This document shows positions 16,267 through 25,229 of a stretch of DNA of 64,000 nt, one piece after another (the first letter of the stretch is position 1; the number at the start of each line of letters is the position of its first letter). The notes under the pieces were generated by a model. It saw only the letters and a program-made list of their open reading frames with translations. It had not been told where the DNA came from and searched no databases. Position numbers and translations under genes: made by a program. The stretch is from Neobacillus kokaensis (GTDB lineage: Bacteria > Bacillota > Bacilli > Bacillales > Cytobacillaceae). The stretch lies in contig NZ_BNDS01000003.1 in the NCBI RefSeq assembly GCF_014656545.1, positions 2,606 through 66,605 of the forward strand, in the 5' to 3' direction.

Positions 16267-18264
16267 TTGGTGAAGAAGCTGTTAGCTTTAATAGTAATAT
16301 TTGTGATTGCGGCAGGTTCGCTTTCTTTTTCCCCAGCATGGGCTGCAAAGAAGGGACCAACTGTAGTCAGCAATAAGAGCAAAGGTGGTGAGAGCACGGT
16401 GCAGCTCCGCTTACTGGAGACGACAGATATCCATGTATTCCTAGCAAATTATGATTATTATCAGACAAAAGAGGATAACAAGGTTGGCTTGGTGAAAACA
16501 GCGACACTCATCAAGCAGGCGCGTGATGAAGTGAAAAACTCTATGCTGTTTGATAATGGCGATCAAATCCAAGGGAATCCAATGGGCGATTATGTGGCAA
16601 AAGTAAAAGGTTTGAAGGAAGGGGAGGTCCATCCTGTTTACCGTGCTTTCAATCAGCTAGGCTACGACGCAATTACCCTTGGCAATCACGAATTCAACTA
16701 TGGACTTGATTTTTTAAACAACGCATTAAGAGGCATTAAAATGCCGGTTGTCAGTGCCAATCTCTACGATGCAAACGTCAGCGATGGGAAAAATAAACCT
16801 TACTTTCAACCATATGTCATGTTGAAAAAGAAGGTCGTAGATGAGAAGGGGAAAAAGCATACAATCAAGGTGGGAGTCATTGGTTTTTTGCCGCCGCAAA
16901 TCATGGAATGGGATAAAGCGAATCTGGAAGGAAAAGTGATGGTAAAATCGATTGTTGAATCGGCTCGTGAATGGATTCCAGTCATGAAAAAAAATGGGGC
17001 GGATGTCATCGTCGCTCTTGCTCATACCGGAATCAGTGCAGCTCCTTATAAGCCGGGAATGGAAAACGCGACATACTATCTAACTGAGATTGAAGGAATT
17101 GATGCCATTTTAACAGGCCATCAGCATAATCTCTTCCCAGGATCAGATTATGATTATTTACCTAATACCAACATGGAAAAGGGGACAATTAATGGCAAGC
17201 CGGTTGTAATGCCTGGCTCATTTGGGAGCCATCTCGGAGTTATTGACCTGAAATTGCAAAAGAAAAAAGGAAAATGGCAGGTTGTGGATGGGCATAGCTC
17301 ACTACGCCCGATTGCCGATGAAAAAGGCAATGCTCTTGTGGAGACAGACAAGGTATTAATGAATGCGATTTTACCAGAGCATGAAGCTACGATTGAATAT
17401 GTCAACAGGCCTGTCGGCGAAACTTTGGCGCCTATTTTCAGCTATTTTGCCCTGGTGAAGGACGATCCATCGGTGCAAATTTTGAACAATGCGCAAATGG
17501 ATTACTTGGCGGAAACATTAAGGGATTCAACTTATAGAAAATATGCAGGGATTCCTGTTTTATCAGCGGCTGCGCCATTTAAAGCAGGCGGGCGCGGCGG
17601 GCCAAATTATTACACCGATATTCCGGCGGGTACATTAGCAATTAAAAATGTCGCGGATTTGTATGTGTATCCGAATACGCTTCAGGCGGTGCTGGTAAAC
17701 GGGGAACAGCTAAAGGAATGGCTCGAGATGAGTGCCGGACAATTTAATCAAATAGACCCATCTAAAACCGGGGATCCACAGCAGTTAATTAACCCTGATT
17801 TCCGTTCATATAATTTTGATGTGATTGACGGTATTGAGTACCAATTTGATGTAACGAAGCCCGCGAAATATGATGCTATTGGCAATGTTGTGAATGCCGG
17901 TACAAGCCGGATTATAAATCTTCGCTATCAAGGAAAACCAATAATGGCGGAGCAAAAGTTTATCGTTGCCACGAATAATTACCGGGCTTCTAGCACGACG
18001 TTTCCTGGAGTTAAGGAGGGTGAATCGATCGTTAAATCACCAGACGAGAACCGGCAGATTCTCATGAACTATATTCAAAAGAACATAACGATTAACCCAT
18101 CTGCCGACCAAAACTGGTCCATAGCAAAATTTAAAGGCAGTACAATAACCGTCTTTGACTCATCACCTAAAGCCAAGAACTATATCAATCTATACAAAGA
18201 TATAAGATATCTAGGCCCGTCAAACAGCGGGTTTGCCTTGTATTCCATTGACCTAACCGAATAG
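16267..18264 (+). CDS. Secreted 2',3'-cyclic-nucleotide 2'-phosphodiesterase/3'-nucleotidase (CpdB/YfkN type)
   Basis: A 665-residue exported protein with a signal peptide ending near AWAA (about residue 27). The metallophosphoesterase domain (about 45-330) shows ETTDIH, DNGDQIQGNP, GNHEFNYG and LTGHQHNLFPG, which supply the two-metal site. The 5'-nucleotidase C-terminal domain (about 370-600) carries the substrate-stacking region. Such enzymes release nucleosides and phosphate from extracellular nucleotides. The start is TTG at 16267 (8 nt after GGGAGG) or the next-codon GTG. The stop codon lies inside an 11-bp tandem repeat. No sortase signal is present, so it is probably soluble or loosely wall-bound. 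Confidence 0.88.
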   Translation: MVKKLLALIVIFVIAAGSLSFSPAWAAKKGPTVVSNKSKGGESTVQLRLLETTDIHVFLANYDYYQTKEDNKVGLVKTATLIKQARDEVKNSMLFDNGDQIQGNPMGDYVAKVKGLKEGEVHPVYRAFNQLGYDAITLGNHEFNYGLDFLNNALRGIKMPVVSANLYDANVSDGKNKPYFQPYVMLKKKVVDEKGKKHTIKVGVIGFLPPQIMEWDKANLEGKVMVKSIVESAREWIPVMKKNGADVIVALAHTGISAAPYKPGMENATYYLTEIEGIDAILTGHQHNLFPGSDYDYLPNTNMEKGTINGKPVVMPGSFGSHLGVIDLKLQKKKGKWQVVDGHSSLRPIADEKGNALVETDKVLMNAILPEHEATIEYVNRPVGETLAPIFSYFALVKDDPSVQILNNAQMDYLAETLRDSTYRKYAGIPVLSAAAPFKAGGRGGPNYYTDIPAGTLAIKNVADLYVYPNTLQAVLVNGEQLKEWLEMSAGQFNQIDPSKTGDPQQLINPDFRSYNFDVIDGIEYQFDVTKPAKYDAIGNVVNAGTSRIINLRYQGKPIMAEQKFIVATNNYRASSTTFPGVKEGESIVKSPDENRQILMNYIQKNITINPSADQNWSIAKFKGSTITVFDSSPKAKNYINLYKDIRYLGPSNSGFALYSIDLTE

Positions 18265-18302
18265 AAATTGAATAGAAATTGAATAGAAATTGAATAGAAA
18301 TT
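18259..18302. repeat. 11-bp tandem repeat (4 copies) over a stop codon
   Basis: GAATAGAAATT is repeated four times without a mismatch. The TAG inside the first copy is the stop codon of the preceding phosphodiesterase gene. Confidence 0.95.
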
Positions 18303-18417
18303 GGTGCCTGACGCCATCGGTGGACACGATTCTGCCCGGAACGGACACAAAAAATGGCAAATTGTCCGCCTGAGATGGACAATTTGCCTTAAATGTCTTT
18401 TTGTGGTGCCTGACACC
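18303..18417. repeat. Composite dispersed repeat with two cores
   Basis: It begins with GGTGCCTGACGCC, continues with GGACACGATTCTG and a hairpin GCAAATTGTCC / GGACAATTTGC, and ends with GGTGCCTGACACC at 18405-18417. It may be an older, longer version of the element that elsewhere occurs only as a core plus tail. Confidence 0.7.
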
Positions 18418-18445
18418 ACTCATTGATACCATTCTTAATACTAAC

Positions 18446-19354
18446 CTATTTTTTCAAATCCTCAATCGAGTCGATGTCCATGTAGGCAGGGACGACAAGC
18501 CCTAGTTTGGTGCCTTCAAGGTTTTCTCCTAGGTCTTCAATTTTTGCTTCATATCTCTTGTAGTAGTCTTCGTGGGTGGATGGGAGCCAAGCAGCGACAA
18601 TTGCGTCTAAGCTTCCGTCAGCAACTCCGGTCCACATTGGCCCGGCTTCGACCTGACGAAGTGTAACCTTATACCCTAGATCCTCAAGAACCTTCCCCAC
18701 TACATTGGTACTGGCTATTTCACTATCCCATGCCACGTAGCCGAGAGTGATTTTGTCCCCAGATACTTTACTTGCGCCTTTTGTCCATTCTGCGACCTTA
18801 TCTTCATTGTCCTCTACCCATTTCGATGCAGCATCTTCAGGTCTTTCGCCATTTTGTATAGCGCTCATTACAGCAGCCATATCGTCCGGAGTCCAGTGGA
18901 ATTGATCTAATACTGTATAGGCAACTGGAGCATCTTCCTTCAGTCCTTTTTTTACAATTGTATGAATCGTCTCATCCGGTCCGTATACACCTTTTGGATC
19001 TTCGAGATACTTCAAATCAAATTTGGCGAACATCCAGTGCGGTGTCCAGCCTGTCACAATAATCGGCTCCTGCTTATCATAAGCTTTTTTCAAAGCAGCG
19101 GTCATCGCAGCACTGGAACCCTCAACAAGCTTCCAATCGTCCAACTTGTAGTCCTCAAGAACATTAGCAGTTGCCTTCATCAGACCCGCACCGGGATCAA
19201 TCCCGATAATTTTATAATCCACAGCTTCACCAACCGTCGAAGCACCAGCTTCCTTTTTATCACTGCCCGTCTTATCCGAACCGCAGGCAGCAAGCCCGAT
19301 GGTTAAAAGTCCAGCAAGTACCGGCATCATCCATTTTTTTTTCATCTTAAGCAT
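18446..19354 (-). CDS. opuAC: Glycine betaine ABC transporter substrate-binding lipoprotein
   Basis: A 302-residue lipoprotein (lipobox LAAC, Cys24) of the OpuAC family. The ligand cage of aromatic residues is represented by GWTPHWMF and the Trp-containing segments QFHWTP, GPMWTG and AAWLP. It captures glycine betaine outside the cell and delivers it to OpuAB. The start codon overlaps the opuAB stop by one base (TAATG), with GGAGG 9 nt upstream, indicating translational coupling. It is the last gene of opuAA-AB-AC, and no clear terminator is seen before the repeat downstream. Confidence 0.93.
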   Translation of the reverse strand: MLKMKKKWMMPVLAGLLTIGLAACGSDKTGSDKKEAGASTVGEAVDYKIIGIDPGAGLMKATANVLEDYKLDDWKLVEGSSAAMTAALKKAYDKQEPIIVTGWTPHWMFAKFDLKYLEDPKGVYGPDETIHTIVKKGLKEDAPVAYTVLDQFHWTPDDMAAVMSAIQNGERPEDAASKWVEDNEDKVAEWTKGASKVSGDKITLGYVAWDSEIASTNVVGKVLEDLGYKVTLRQVEAGPMWTGVADGSLDAIVAAWLPSTHEDYYKRYEAKIEDLGENLEGTKLGLVVPAYMDIDSIEDLKK

Positions 19355-20205
19355 TAAGCAGTACCTCCATGTTTTTTACTTTTTCCAATATTCTGGGTTA
19401 AGCGGTCAAGAATTATCGCAATCACGACAATCGCCAGCCCCGCTTCGAACCCTTTCCCAATCTGAATCTGGGTAACGGCGCGATATACATCTGCACCAAG
19501 CCCAGGAGCACCAACCATTGAGGCAATAACGACCATCGACAAAGCAAGCATGATGCTTTGATTGATCCCGGCCATAATCGTCGGCATTGCCAGCGGCAGC
19601 TGCACCTTGAGCAACCTCTGGCTTGTGGTCGAACCAAATGCCTCAGTTGCTTCTATAATATCCTCAGGGACCTGCTGGATTCCAAGAATCGTCAGCCTGA
19701 TCGTCGGCGGCATGGAAAAAATAACCGATGCGACGACCCCAGGAACAACCCCAATATTAAAGAAGAAAATCGCTGGAATAAGGTAAACAAAGGCAGGCAT
19801 TGTTTGCATAAAGTCTAAGATTGGGGTGATCACCTGTCTTACGGATTGCTTCTGCGATGCCCAAATACCTAATGGGATTCCTAAAAGAATGGAAATGATA
19901 ACGGCTGTTAACACAAGTGCAAGCGTCTCAAGCATGGGGTCCCAGTAGCCAAGGTTAGAGATAAGAAATAAACCGATAAGGGTAAAAAGAGCAATCGTTT
20001 TATTGGCAATTTTCCATGCGATTAAGGTTAGTAGAATCATAAATACATAGGAAGGGATATAGCCGAAACCAGCGACCATTCCCTCGACGACCGCCTCTAA
20101 CACACTAGTGATGCCGGAAAAAGCAGCATCAAGATTCGTTGTCAGCCAAGTGACAAACACGTCTACCCAATCAGCAATCGGCAGCTTTGGTAACCAATTT
20201 TCCAT
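19354..20205 (-). CDS. opuAB: Glycine betaine ABC transporter permease
   Basis: A 283-residue membrane protein with about six to eight helices. The binding-protein-dependent transport signature is in the cytoplasmic loop EAFGSTTSQRLLKVQLPLAMPTIMAGINQSIMLALSMVVIASMVGAPGLG, the coupling segment for the ATPase. The N-terminus (LPIADWVDVFVTWLTTN) is the usual OpuAB pre-helix region. It forms the channel for betaine uptake in osmoprotection. It starts 1 bp after the opuAA stop, so the three genes are one transcript. Confidence 0.93.
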   Translation of the reverse strand: MENWLPKLPIADWVDVFVTWLTTNLDAAFSGITSVLEAVVEGMVAGFGYIPSYVFMILLTLIAWKIANKTIALFTLIGLFLISNLGYWDPMLETLALVLTAVIISILLGIPLGIWASQKQSVRQVITPILDFMQTMPAFVYLIPAIFFFNIGVVPGVVASVIFSMPPTIRLTILGIQQVPEDIIEATEAFGSTTSQRLLKVQLPLAMPTIMAGINQSIMLALSMVVIASMVGAPGLGADVYRAVTQIQIGKGFEAGLAIVVIAIILDRLTQNIGKSKKHGGTA

Positions 20206-20206
20206 C

Positions 20207-21619
20207 TTAGTTCACCTCCCTGTCAGAGTTCGGCGTATCATTTATTTCGTTCATCCGGCCGGAAAAATTTAATTTGATGGTGTTATCTGGAAGGCTTCCT
20301 TTACTTCGTTGATCTAATGTACTTGAAAAATTGTCCCCATTGAATGGTTTTGCCTGAGCTGATACGGCTGGCACATCACCTTGGTTAGTTCGCTCAAGCT
20401 TTCCCGCCGCGACTTCCGTTTTTACATCAGTTATCGTATTCAAGTCGATGTTATTTCCGGCAAGTGCACCAATTACGGCACCTCTCACTAAAATCCCCAG
20501 CAATCTTCTATTTTCGTCTACCACAGAAACCGGAATAGTAGCAGTAGAGACTTTTTCAAATAAATCAGTTAATAAGGTATCCGGCAGGACGGTCGGAACA
20601 TCCTGTTGTAAAATACCTGCCAGCTTTTCTCCACGCTCAAGTGCATATTTGGCATCGGCAGCGGTAATCGCACCAAGCAATGTTTTCTTCTTATCCACGA
20701 CATAAATACTCGAGATTCCTAGTTCCTTCATATTTTTCAAGGCAACCCGTGGACCTTTTTCTATAGAAACGGATTCAGCCCGTTTCATGACGTGACCGGC
20801 GGTTAACACCTTAGAGAGGTCAACGTCTTCTACGAATCTCTCAACATAGTCGTTCGATGGGTTCATGAGGATTTCTTCCGCTGTTCCAATCTGGACGATG
20901 GAACCATCCTTCATGAGGGCGATGCGGTCGCCGATTCTCAGCGCCTCGTCTAAATCATGAGTGATGAAAACGATTGTTTTTTTCATTTTCGCTTGCAGTT
21001 CGAGAAGCTCATCCTGCATATCCTTACGTATCAATGGATCGAGTGCACTAAAGGCTTCATCCATCAGCAGGATATCGGCATCATTGGCTAAGGCCCGTGC
21101 AAGCCCAACTCTTTGCTGCATTCCGCCACTCAGCTGTCCGGGATACTGGTTCTCGTATCCTTCAAGCCCGACAAGGTTTAGAGCATCCATCGCTTTCTGT
21201 GTCCGAGTGTCCTTAGGAACTCCTTGGATTTCTAACCCGTATTCGGTGTTTTCGAGAACGGTGCGATGGGGGAGAAGGGCAAACTTTTGGAAGACCATAC
21301 TGATTTTCTTACGCCGGACTTCCCTTAGCTGTTCCTTGTTCATTTTGACGATATCCTGGCCATCAATGAGGACTTCACCAATAGTCGGGTCAATCAGGCG
21401 GTTCAGCATTCGGACTAAAGTTGACTTGCCGCTGCCGGATAACCCCATGATTACGAAAATTTCACCAGCCTCTACCGAGAAATTAGCCTGATTCACTCCG
21501 ACGGTTGCCCCAGTCTTCTTCAAAATAGTCTGCTTCGACTCACCATCCCGTAAAAGCTGAATGGCCTTCTTCGACTTTCCAAATACCTTTGTTACATTGC
21601 GAACCTCAATTTTCTTCAT
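20207..21619 (-). CDS. opuAA: Glycine betaine ABC transporter ATP-binding protein with CBS domains
   Basis: Start chosen at 21619 (MKKIEVRNVTKVFG), preceded by GGAAGGTGAG; the ATG 18 nt upstream would place the RBS in the coding region. The 470-residue ATPase has Walker A GLSGSGKST, signature LSGGMQQRVGLARAL and Walker B ILLMDEAFSALDP. Two CBS domains (about 270-390) follow, which in related transporters sense ionic strength or nucleotides. It also has a hydrophilic C-terminal extension of about 60 residues, making it longer than the roughly 420-residue B. subtilis OpuAA. It is the first gene of the operon, facing gbsR. Confidence 0.93.
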   Translation of the reverse strand: MKKIEVRNVTKVFGKSKKAIQLLRDGESKQTILKKTGATVGVNQANFSVEAGEIFVIMGLSGSGKSTLVRMLNRLIDPTIGEVLIDGQDIVKMNKEQLREVRRKKISMVFQKFALLPHRTVLENTEYGLEIQGVPKDTRTQKAMDALNLVGLEGYENQYPGQLSGGMQQRVGLARALANDADILLMDEAFSALDPLIRKDMQDELLELQAKMKKTIVFITHDLDEALRIGDRIALMKDGSIVQIGTAEEILMNPSNDYVERFVEDVDLSKVLTAGHVMKRAESVSIEKGPRVALKNMKELGISSIYVVDKKKTLLGAITAADAKYALERGEKLAGILQQDVPTVLPDTLLTDLFEKVSTATIPVSVVDENRRLLGILVRGAVIGALAGNNIDLNTITDVKTEVAAGKLERTNQGDVPAVSAQAKPFNGDNFSSTLDQRSKGSLPDNTIKLNFSGRMNEINDTPNSDREVN

Positions 21620-21929
21620 AAACTCACCTTCCTTCACGAAGTAGTGCCTTTCGATTGATTATGTTGCTATTCGAAAGAGTAATATGTCATCCCATAACAA
21701 TGGTGCCTGACACCAATTTAATTGTGACCTTCCTATTGTAGGTCCCCTTGGATGTATTTGGCAATGTTGGTAATCGGTTAAATTCGTTCGTAAAGTACGT
21801 ACAGAAAAAACTGTACATAATGAATGATTGTTATTCTTACAATTGCTCCAAATAACTCCTGATTCCTCCAGATTTGAGTCCTTTACTTTTAAAAGAAACG
21901 TGGTAGTCTATTAAAGGACACGTATAGGA
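21620..21929. promoter_or_regulatory. opuA-gbsR divergent control region
   Basis: This gene-free stretch must hold promoters for both operons. For opuA, TTGTAA and TATGTA on the minus strand are 17 bp apart (roughly 21815-21844), a fair sigma-A match. An inverted repeat GTACAG-AAAAAA-CTGTAC lies at 21799-21816, just downstream of that -10, well placed to act as an operator for the neighbouring GbsR. A copy of the GGTGCCTGACACC core is at 21702-21714, inside the predicted opuA leader. Confidence 0.45.
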
Positions 21930-22481
21930 ATGGGTGTGAAAACAAACATGCACGGAGAGAAAAGGCTGGAACAGGCCCGTGAACGGGTAATTGATGCAAT
22001 TTCGCAAAATATGCATTTATATGGAGTAACTGAATCCGTTGGACGTCTTTATGGCGCATTATATTTTCAAGAAGACCCTATGACATTAGATGAAATGAAA
22101 GTGGAGCTCGGCATGAGCAAGACGAGCATGAGCACATCTGTAAGGAATCTGGTGGATCTGAAAATGGTCGGCAAAGTTTGGCGAAAAGGGGTGCGGAAGG
22201 ACCTCTACCAGGCAGAGCCTGATTGGTACCAGACCTTCATCGATTTTTTTACGATCAAATGGCGGGCAGGAGTATCGATTAATGTTTCAGCTATGGAGAA
22301 ATCTCTTAATGAACTACAATCACTAATAAATGATGAGCATGTAGAAGAGCATATAAAGGATCAAGCGAGGATGGATATTGAAAAACTCACCTCTGCTCTC
22401 GAATACTACGACTGGATTAACCGATTGGTTGACAGCTTCGAATCGAAAGATATTTTTAATTTTATCCCAAAAAAACGGTAG
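21930..22481 (+). CDS. gbsR: GbsR/OpcR-type transcriptional regulator (MarR-like)
   Basis: A 183-residue winged-helix protein. The start of the domain (LEQARERVIDAISQNMHLYGVTESVGRLYGALYF) and the recognition region (LGMSKTSMSTSVRNLVDLKMVGKVWRKGVRKDLYQ) are characteristic of GbsR, which represses choline-to-betaine genes and choline uptake in B. subtilis. The related OpcR represses opuC. A divergent position next to opuA suggests it controls this transporter. The start is ambiguous between the ATG at 21930 and the GTG at 21936, since the RBS AGGA is weak for either. A terminator overlaps the stop. Confidence 0.88.
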   Translation: MGVKTNMHGEKRLEQARERVIDAISQNMHLYGVTESVGRLYGALYFQEDPMTLDEMKVELGMSKTSMSTSVRNLVDLKMVGKVWRKGVRKDLYQAEPDWYQTFIDFFTIKWRAGVSINVSAMEKSLNELQSLINDEHVEEHIKDQARMDIEKLTSALEYYDWINRLVDSFESKDIFNFIPKKR

Positions 22482-22516
22482 CGATGCCTGATGCAAGCTG
22501 CCGTTTTTTTTTTTTT
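22470..22516 (+). terminator. Terminator of gbsR
   Basis: AAAACGGTAGC ... GCTGCCGTTTT stem with a run of about 14 T; the left arm includes the last codons and stop of gbsR. Confidence 0.85.
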
Positions 22517-22639
22517 GTTTATTTTTTGATTTTTTCGGAAAATACATAAAGTACAAGTCTAGAACTTTTATTATTCCACGAATTGCCCCCTTGTTGTATC
22601 ATAGGTTTATAAAAAATATTTATACAGGATGGACCTATT

Positions 22640-23482
22640 ATGAAAAGAATATTGAAAGATTTATTATTGATTTTTGCCGGTGCTTTCGTATTTGCCCTTG
22701 GTGTAAATTACTTTACCCTTCCAAATATGCTTTCGGAGGGCGGCATTCTAGGGATTACGATTGTTACCTACTATCTATTCCATTGGTCGCCGGGGGTAGT
22801 GAACTTTGTCATAAACGCGGTGCTTATTGTTGTCGGCTATAAGTTTTTTGAAAAAAGGGCGTTTATTTACACGCTGATTTCGATTGCCGCTTGCTCGCTG
22901 TTTTTATTTTTAACAGAGGATGTTGGAAAACAGTTAACCGGGGATACGCTGCTTGCTTCGGTGTTTGCCGGTTTCCTAGTAGGCGCGGGTTTAGGGTTGA
23001 TTTTCCGCTCAGGGGGAACCTCAGGCGGTACCACGATCTTAGCTCAGCTGGCGAACCAATATTTTGGCTGGAGCATTGCCAAAGCGATGCTGATTATGGA
23101 TGTTGCAGTGGTTGCTGGTTCAGTATTTGTCATTGGCTTAGAAAAAGCGATGTATACGCTTCTCGTGGTGTATATTGGAGCAAAAGCAATTGACTTTATC
23201 GTTGAGGGATGGGACGAACGAGTTGCTGTGTTGATTATTTCCAATGAGCCGGAACAGGTGTTGAATCATATTACAGAAAAAATGTCACGCGGTCTCACTG
23301 TGTTAGATGGCCATGGCGGCTACACCGGACAAGACAAAAAGGTCTTATACCTCGTAATCAACAAACAGGAAATCGTCCAGTTAAAACACATCATCCGAGA
23401 AATCGACGAACTCGCCTATGTCACTGTCCATAATGTACATGAATTAATGCGTAAAGGTTACAAAGCTACCTCTTCCAACTAG
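22640..23482 (+). CDS. YitT family membrane protein (DUF161/DUF2179)
   Basis: A 280-residue protein with five or six hydrophobic segments (about 1-195). The family hallmark is LIFRSGGTSGGTTILAQL (about 116-133). A C-terminal DUF2179 domain (about 200-278) includes GLTVLDGHGGYTGQDKKVLYLVINKQEI. The DUF2179 fold resembles PII-like ligand-binding domains, and the biochemical role of the family is unresolved. It is a single gene between terminators and repeats. No strong RBS is visible (AGGATGG at 6 nt). Confidence 0.88.
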   Translation: MKRILKDLLLIFAGAFVFALGVNYFTLPNMLSEGGILGITIVTYYLFHWSPGVVNFVINAVLIVVGYKFFEKRAFIYTLISIAACSLFLFLTEDVGKQLTGDTLLASVFAGFLVGAGLGLIFRSGGTSGGTTILAQLANQYFGWSIAKAMLIMDVAVVAGSVFVIGLEKAMYTLLVVYIGAKAIDFIVEGWDERVAVLIISNEPEQVLNHITEKMSRGLTVLDGHGGYTGQDKKVLYLVINKQEIVQLKHIIREIDELAYVTVHNVHELMRKGYKATSSN

Positions 23483-23485
23483 ATT

Positions 23486-23510
23486 GGTGCCTGATAGGGT
23501 GTCAGGCACC
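23486..23510. repeat. Compact inverted copy of the dispersed repeat
   Basis: GGTGCCTGA ... TCAGGCACC, two cores facing each other across a few bases, between convergent genes. Confidence 0.75.
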
Positions 23511-23534
23511 ATTTCCCATCATATTTCCCAAGGT

Positions 23535-25229
23535 CTATCTTGAGAGAATTGTTTGGTGGTTGTTGTGATTGGGCGGGACCATTGGGTAGACGTTTTCTTC
23601 TTCGACGACATCAAATTCCATTAGGACTGGTCCATTACAATGGAATGCCTCGCCCATGACACGTTTAGCCTCTTCTTCGGTATGGGCCGAAAATCCTGCA
23701 GCGCCGTAGGCATTTGCGAGCTTCGTAAAGTTCGGTGAGGACATTTTTACTTCCGAATAACGCCCTTGGTAAAACAATTCCTGCCACTGCCGTACCATTC
23801 CTAAGTAGCCGTTATTTAAGATGGCAATTTTAATTGGCAGCTGGTATTTTACAGCTGTTATCAACTCTTGCAGATTCATTTGAAAGCTGCCATCACCCGA
23901 TACACAAATAACGGATTTCCTTGGATATGCACCCGCCGCACCAATCGCAGCAGGAAGTCCGTATCCCATCGTGCCTAAACCGCCAGATGTAAGCAATGTC
24001 CGAGGTTTGGAAAAAGAATAATGATGTGCGGTCCAAATTTGATGCTGCCCGACATCGGTTACCACGATTGTATCCTTGTCCGCATATTCGTTAAGCATAC
24101 GAATCACTGACTGCGGGCTTAATACGCTATTTGATTTATCAAAGCGCGGAACAGTTCGCGTCCATTCAACTACCTCATTTGTCCAATGTTCTGAGTTTTC
24201 CCTTATTTTTCGATAATTCAGTAAATCTTTTAGTACAGACAAAAATTCTTTTGCATCACTGACAATCGGCAGGTCGACGGAAATAATTTTATTAATTTCC
24301 GCAGGGTCGACATCCACATGAATCTTTTTCGACTTTGGTGAAAATCCGCTGATTTTTCCGGTCACACGGTCACTGAAACGAACCCCGATACTTATCAATA
24401 GATCACAATGGTGGACTGCCTTGTTTGCGGCAAATGTTCCATGCATTCCAAGCATTCCTAGGAATAGCGGGTTTCCTGCATCCATCGCCCCGATTCCCAA
24501 CAATGAACTAGCGACAGGGATGTGTGTCTTTTCAGCAATCTCCCGTAGATCTTCAGCTGCATCCGCGGCAATCACCCCGCCGCCGATAAAAAGTACTGGT
24601 TTTCTCGCGTTTTCAATTAACTGTTTTGCTGATTCAAGTGATTTTTCCATAATCGGTCTAGTAGCGATTGTTCTGGTCAGGCGGCTGTTGTTTAAAGTTT
24701 CCTCAGATGATCCCGGTGTTTCTGCCTTTGTTATTTCTACTAAAACGGGCCCCGGTCTTCCATCTGAAGAAATTGTTAACGCGTTTTTTAGTACCATGGA
24801 AACATCAGACTGGTTGTTAGTGTTAATGGTACAAGCATACTTTGTAATTGGCATCATGACACCGCCAATATCTAGCTCCTGCATTGCTTCTTTTGGCAGC
24901 GGACTAGGAAGCAGCTGCCCTGCAATTACCACAATTGGAACGGAGTCGCTATATGCTGTGGCAATTCCCGTGATAGCATTTGTGATCCCTGAAGCGGTTG
25001 TTAAAAATACCACACCCGGTTTCCCTGTAGCTCGGGCATACCCGTCTGCCGCATGAACCGCTGCCTGCTCATGCATTAATTGATAATAACGGATTGCTGC
25101 GCCTTCTGTAGATTGGGGAGACAGCGGCAAAAGCCGCTCATCAACACAACCAAACACGCAATCCACACCAAGCAAGCTCAATGACTCAAATAATGTTTGA
25201 ATCCTTGTAAACCCCTTAAATAATGACAT
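23535..25229 (-). CDS. Thiamine-diphosphate enzyme, divergent acetolactate synthase large-subunit-like
   Basis: A 564-residue three-domain ThDP enzyme. The C-terminal ThDP motif begins GDGSFQMNLQELITA and ends in LNNGYLGMVRQWQELF. The middle domain has GMHGTFAANKAVHHCDLLISIGVRFSDRVTGK, which is very like IlvB. The N-terminal domain keeps the catalytic Glu (LMHEQAAVHAADGYAR), but the usual VFGYPGG is VFGCVDE and the SGPG motif is TASGIT. It lacks a neighbouring small subunit and ilvC, so it is unlikely to be the main biosynthetic enzyme. A dedicated 2-oxo acid carboligase or decarboxylase is possible. It is monocistronic. Confidence 0.8.
   Translation of the reverse strand: MSLFKGFTRIQTLFESLSLLGVDCVFGCVDERLLPLSPQSTEGAAIRYYQLMHEQAAVHAADGYARATGKPGVVFLTTASGITNAITGIATAYSDSVPIVVIAGQLLPSPLPKEAMQELDIGGVMMPITKYACTINTNNQSDVSMVLKNALTISSDGRPGPVLVEITKAETPGSSEETLNNSRLTRTIATRPIMEKSLESAKQLIENARKPVLFIGGGVIAADAAEDLREIAEKTHIPVASSLLGIGAMDAGNPLFLGMLGMHGTFAANKAVHHCDLLISIGVRFSDRVTGKISGFSPKSKKIHVDVDPAEINKIISVDLPIVSDAKEFLSVLKDLLNYRKIRENSEHWTNEVVEWTRTVPRFDKSNSVLSPQSVIRMLNEYADKDTIVVTDVGQHQIWTAHHYSFSKPRTLLTSGGLGTMGYGLPAAIGAAGAYPRKSVICVSGDGSFQMNLQELITAVKYQLPIKIAILNNGYLGMVRQWQELFYQGRYSEVKMSSPNFTKLANAYGAAGFSAHTEEEAKRVMGEAFHCNGPVLMEFDVVEEENVYPMVPPNHNNHQTILSR

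Noticed and set aside
20961-21491. 176-codon plus-strand ORF opposite opuAA
   Set aside because: Shadow of the ABC ATPase, Ser-rich and lacking domain features.
24421-25056. 211-codon plus-strand ORF opposite the ThDP enzyme
   Set aside because: The opposite strand encodes a complete enzyme with conserved motifs; this frame has none.
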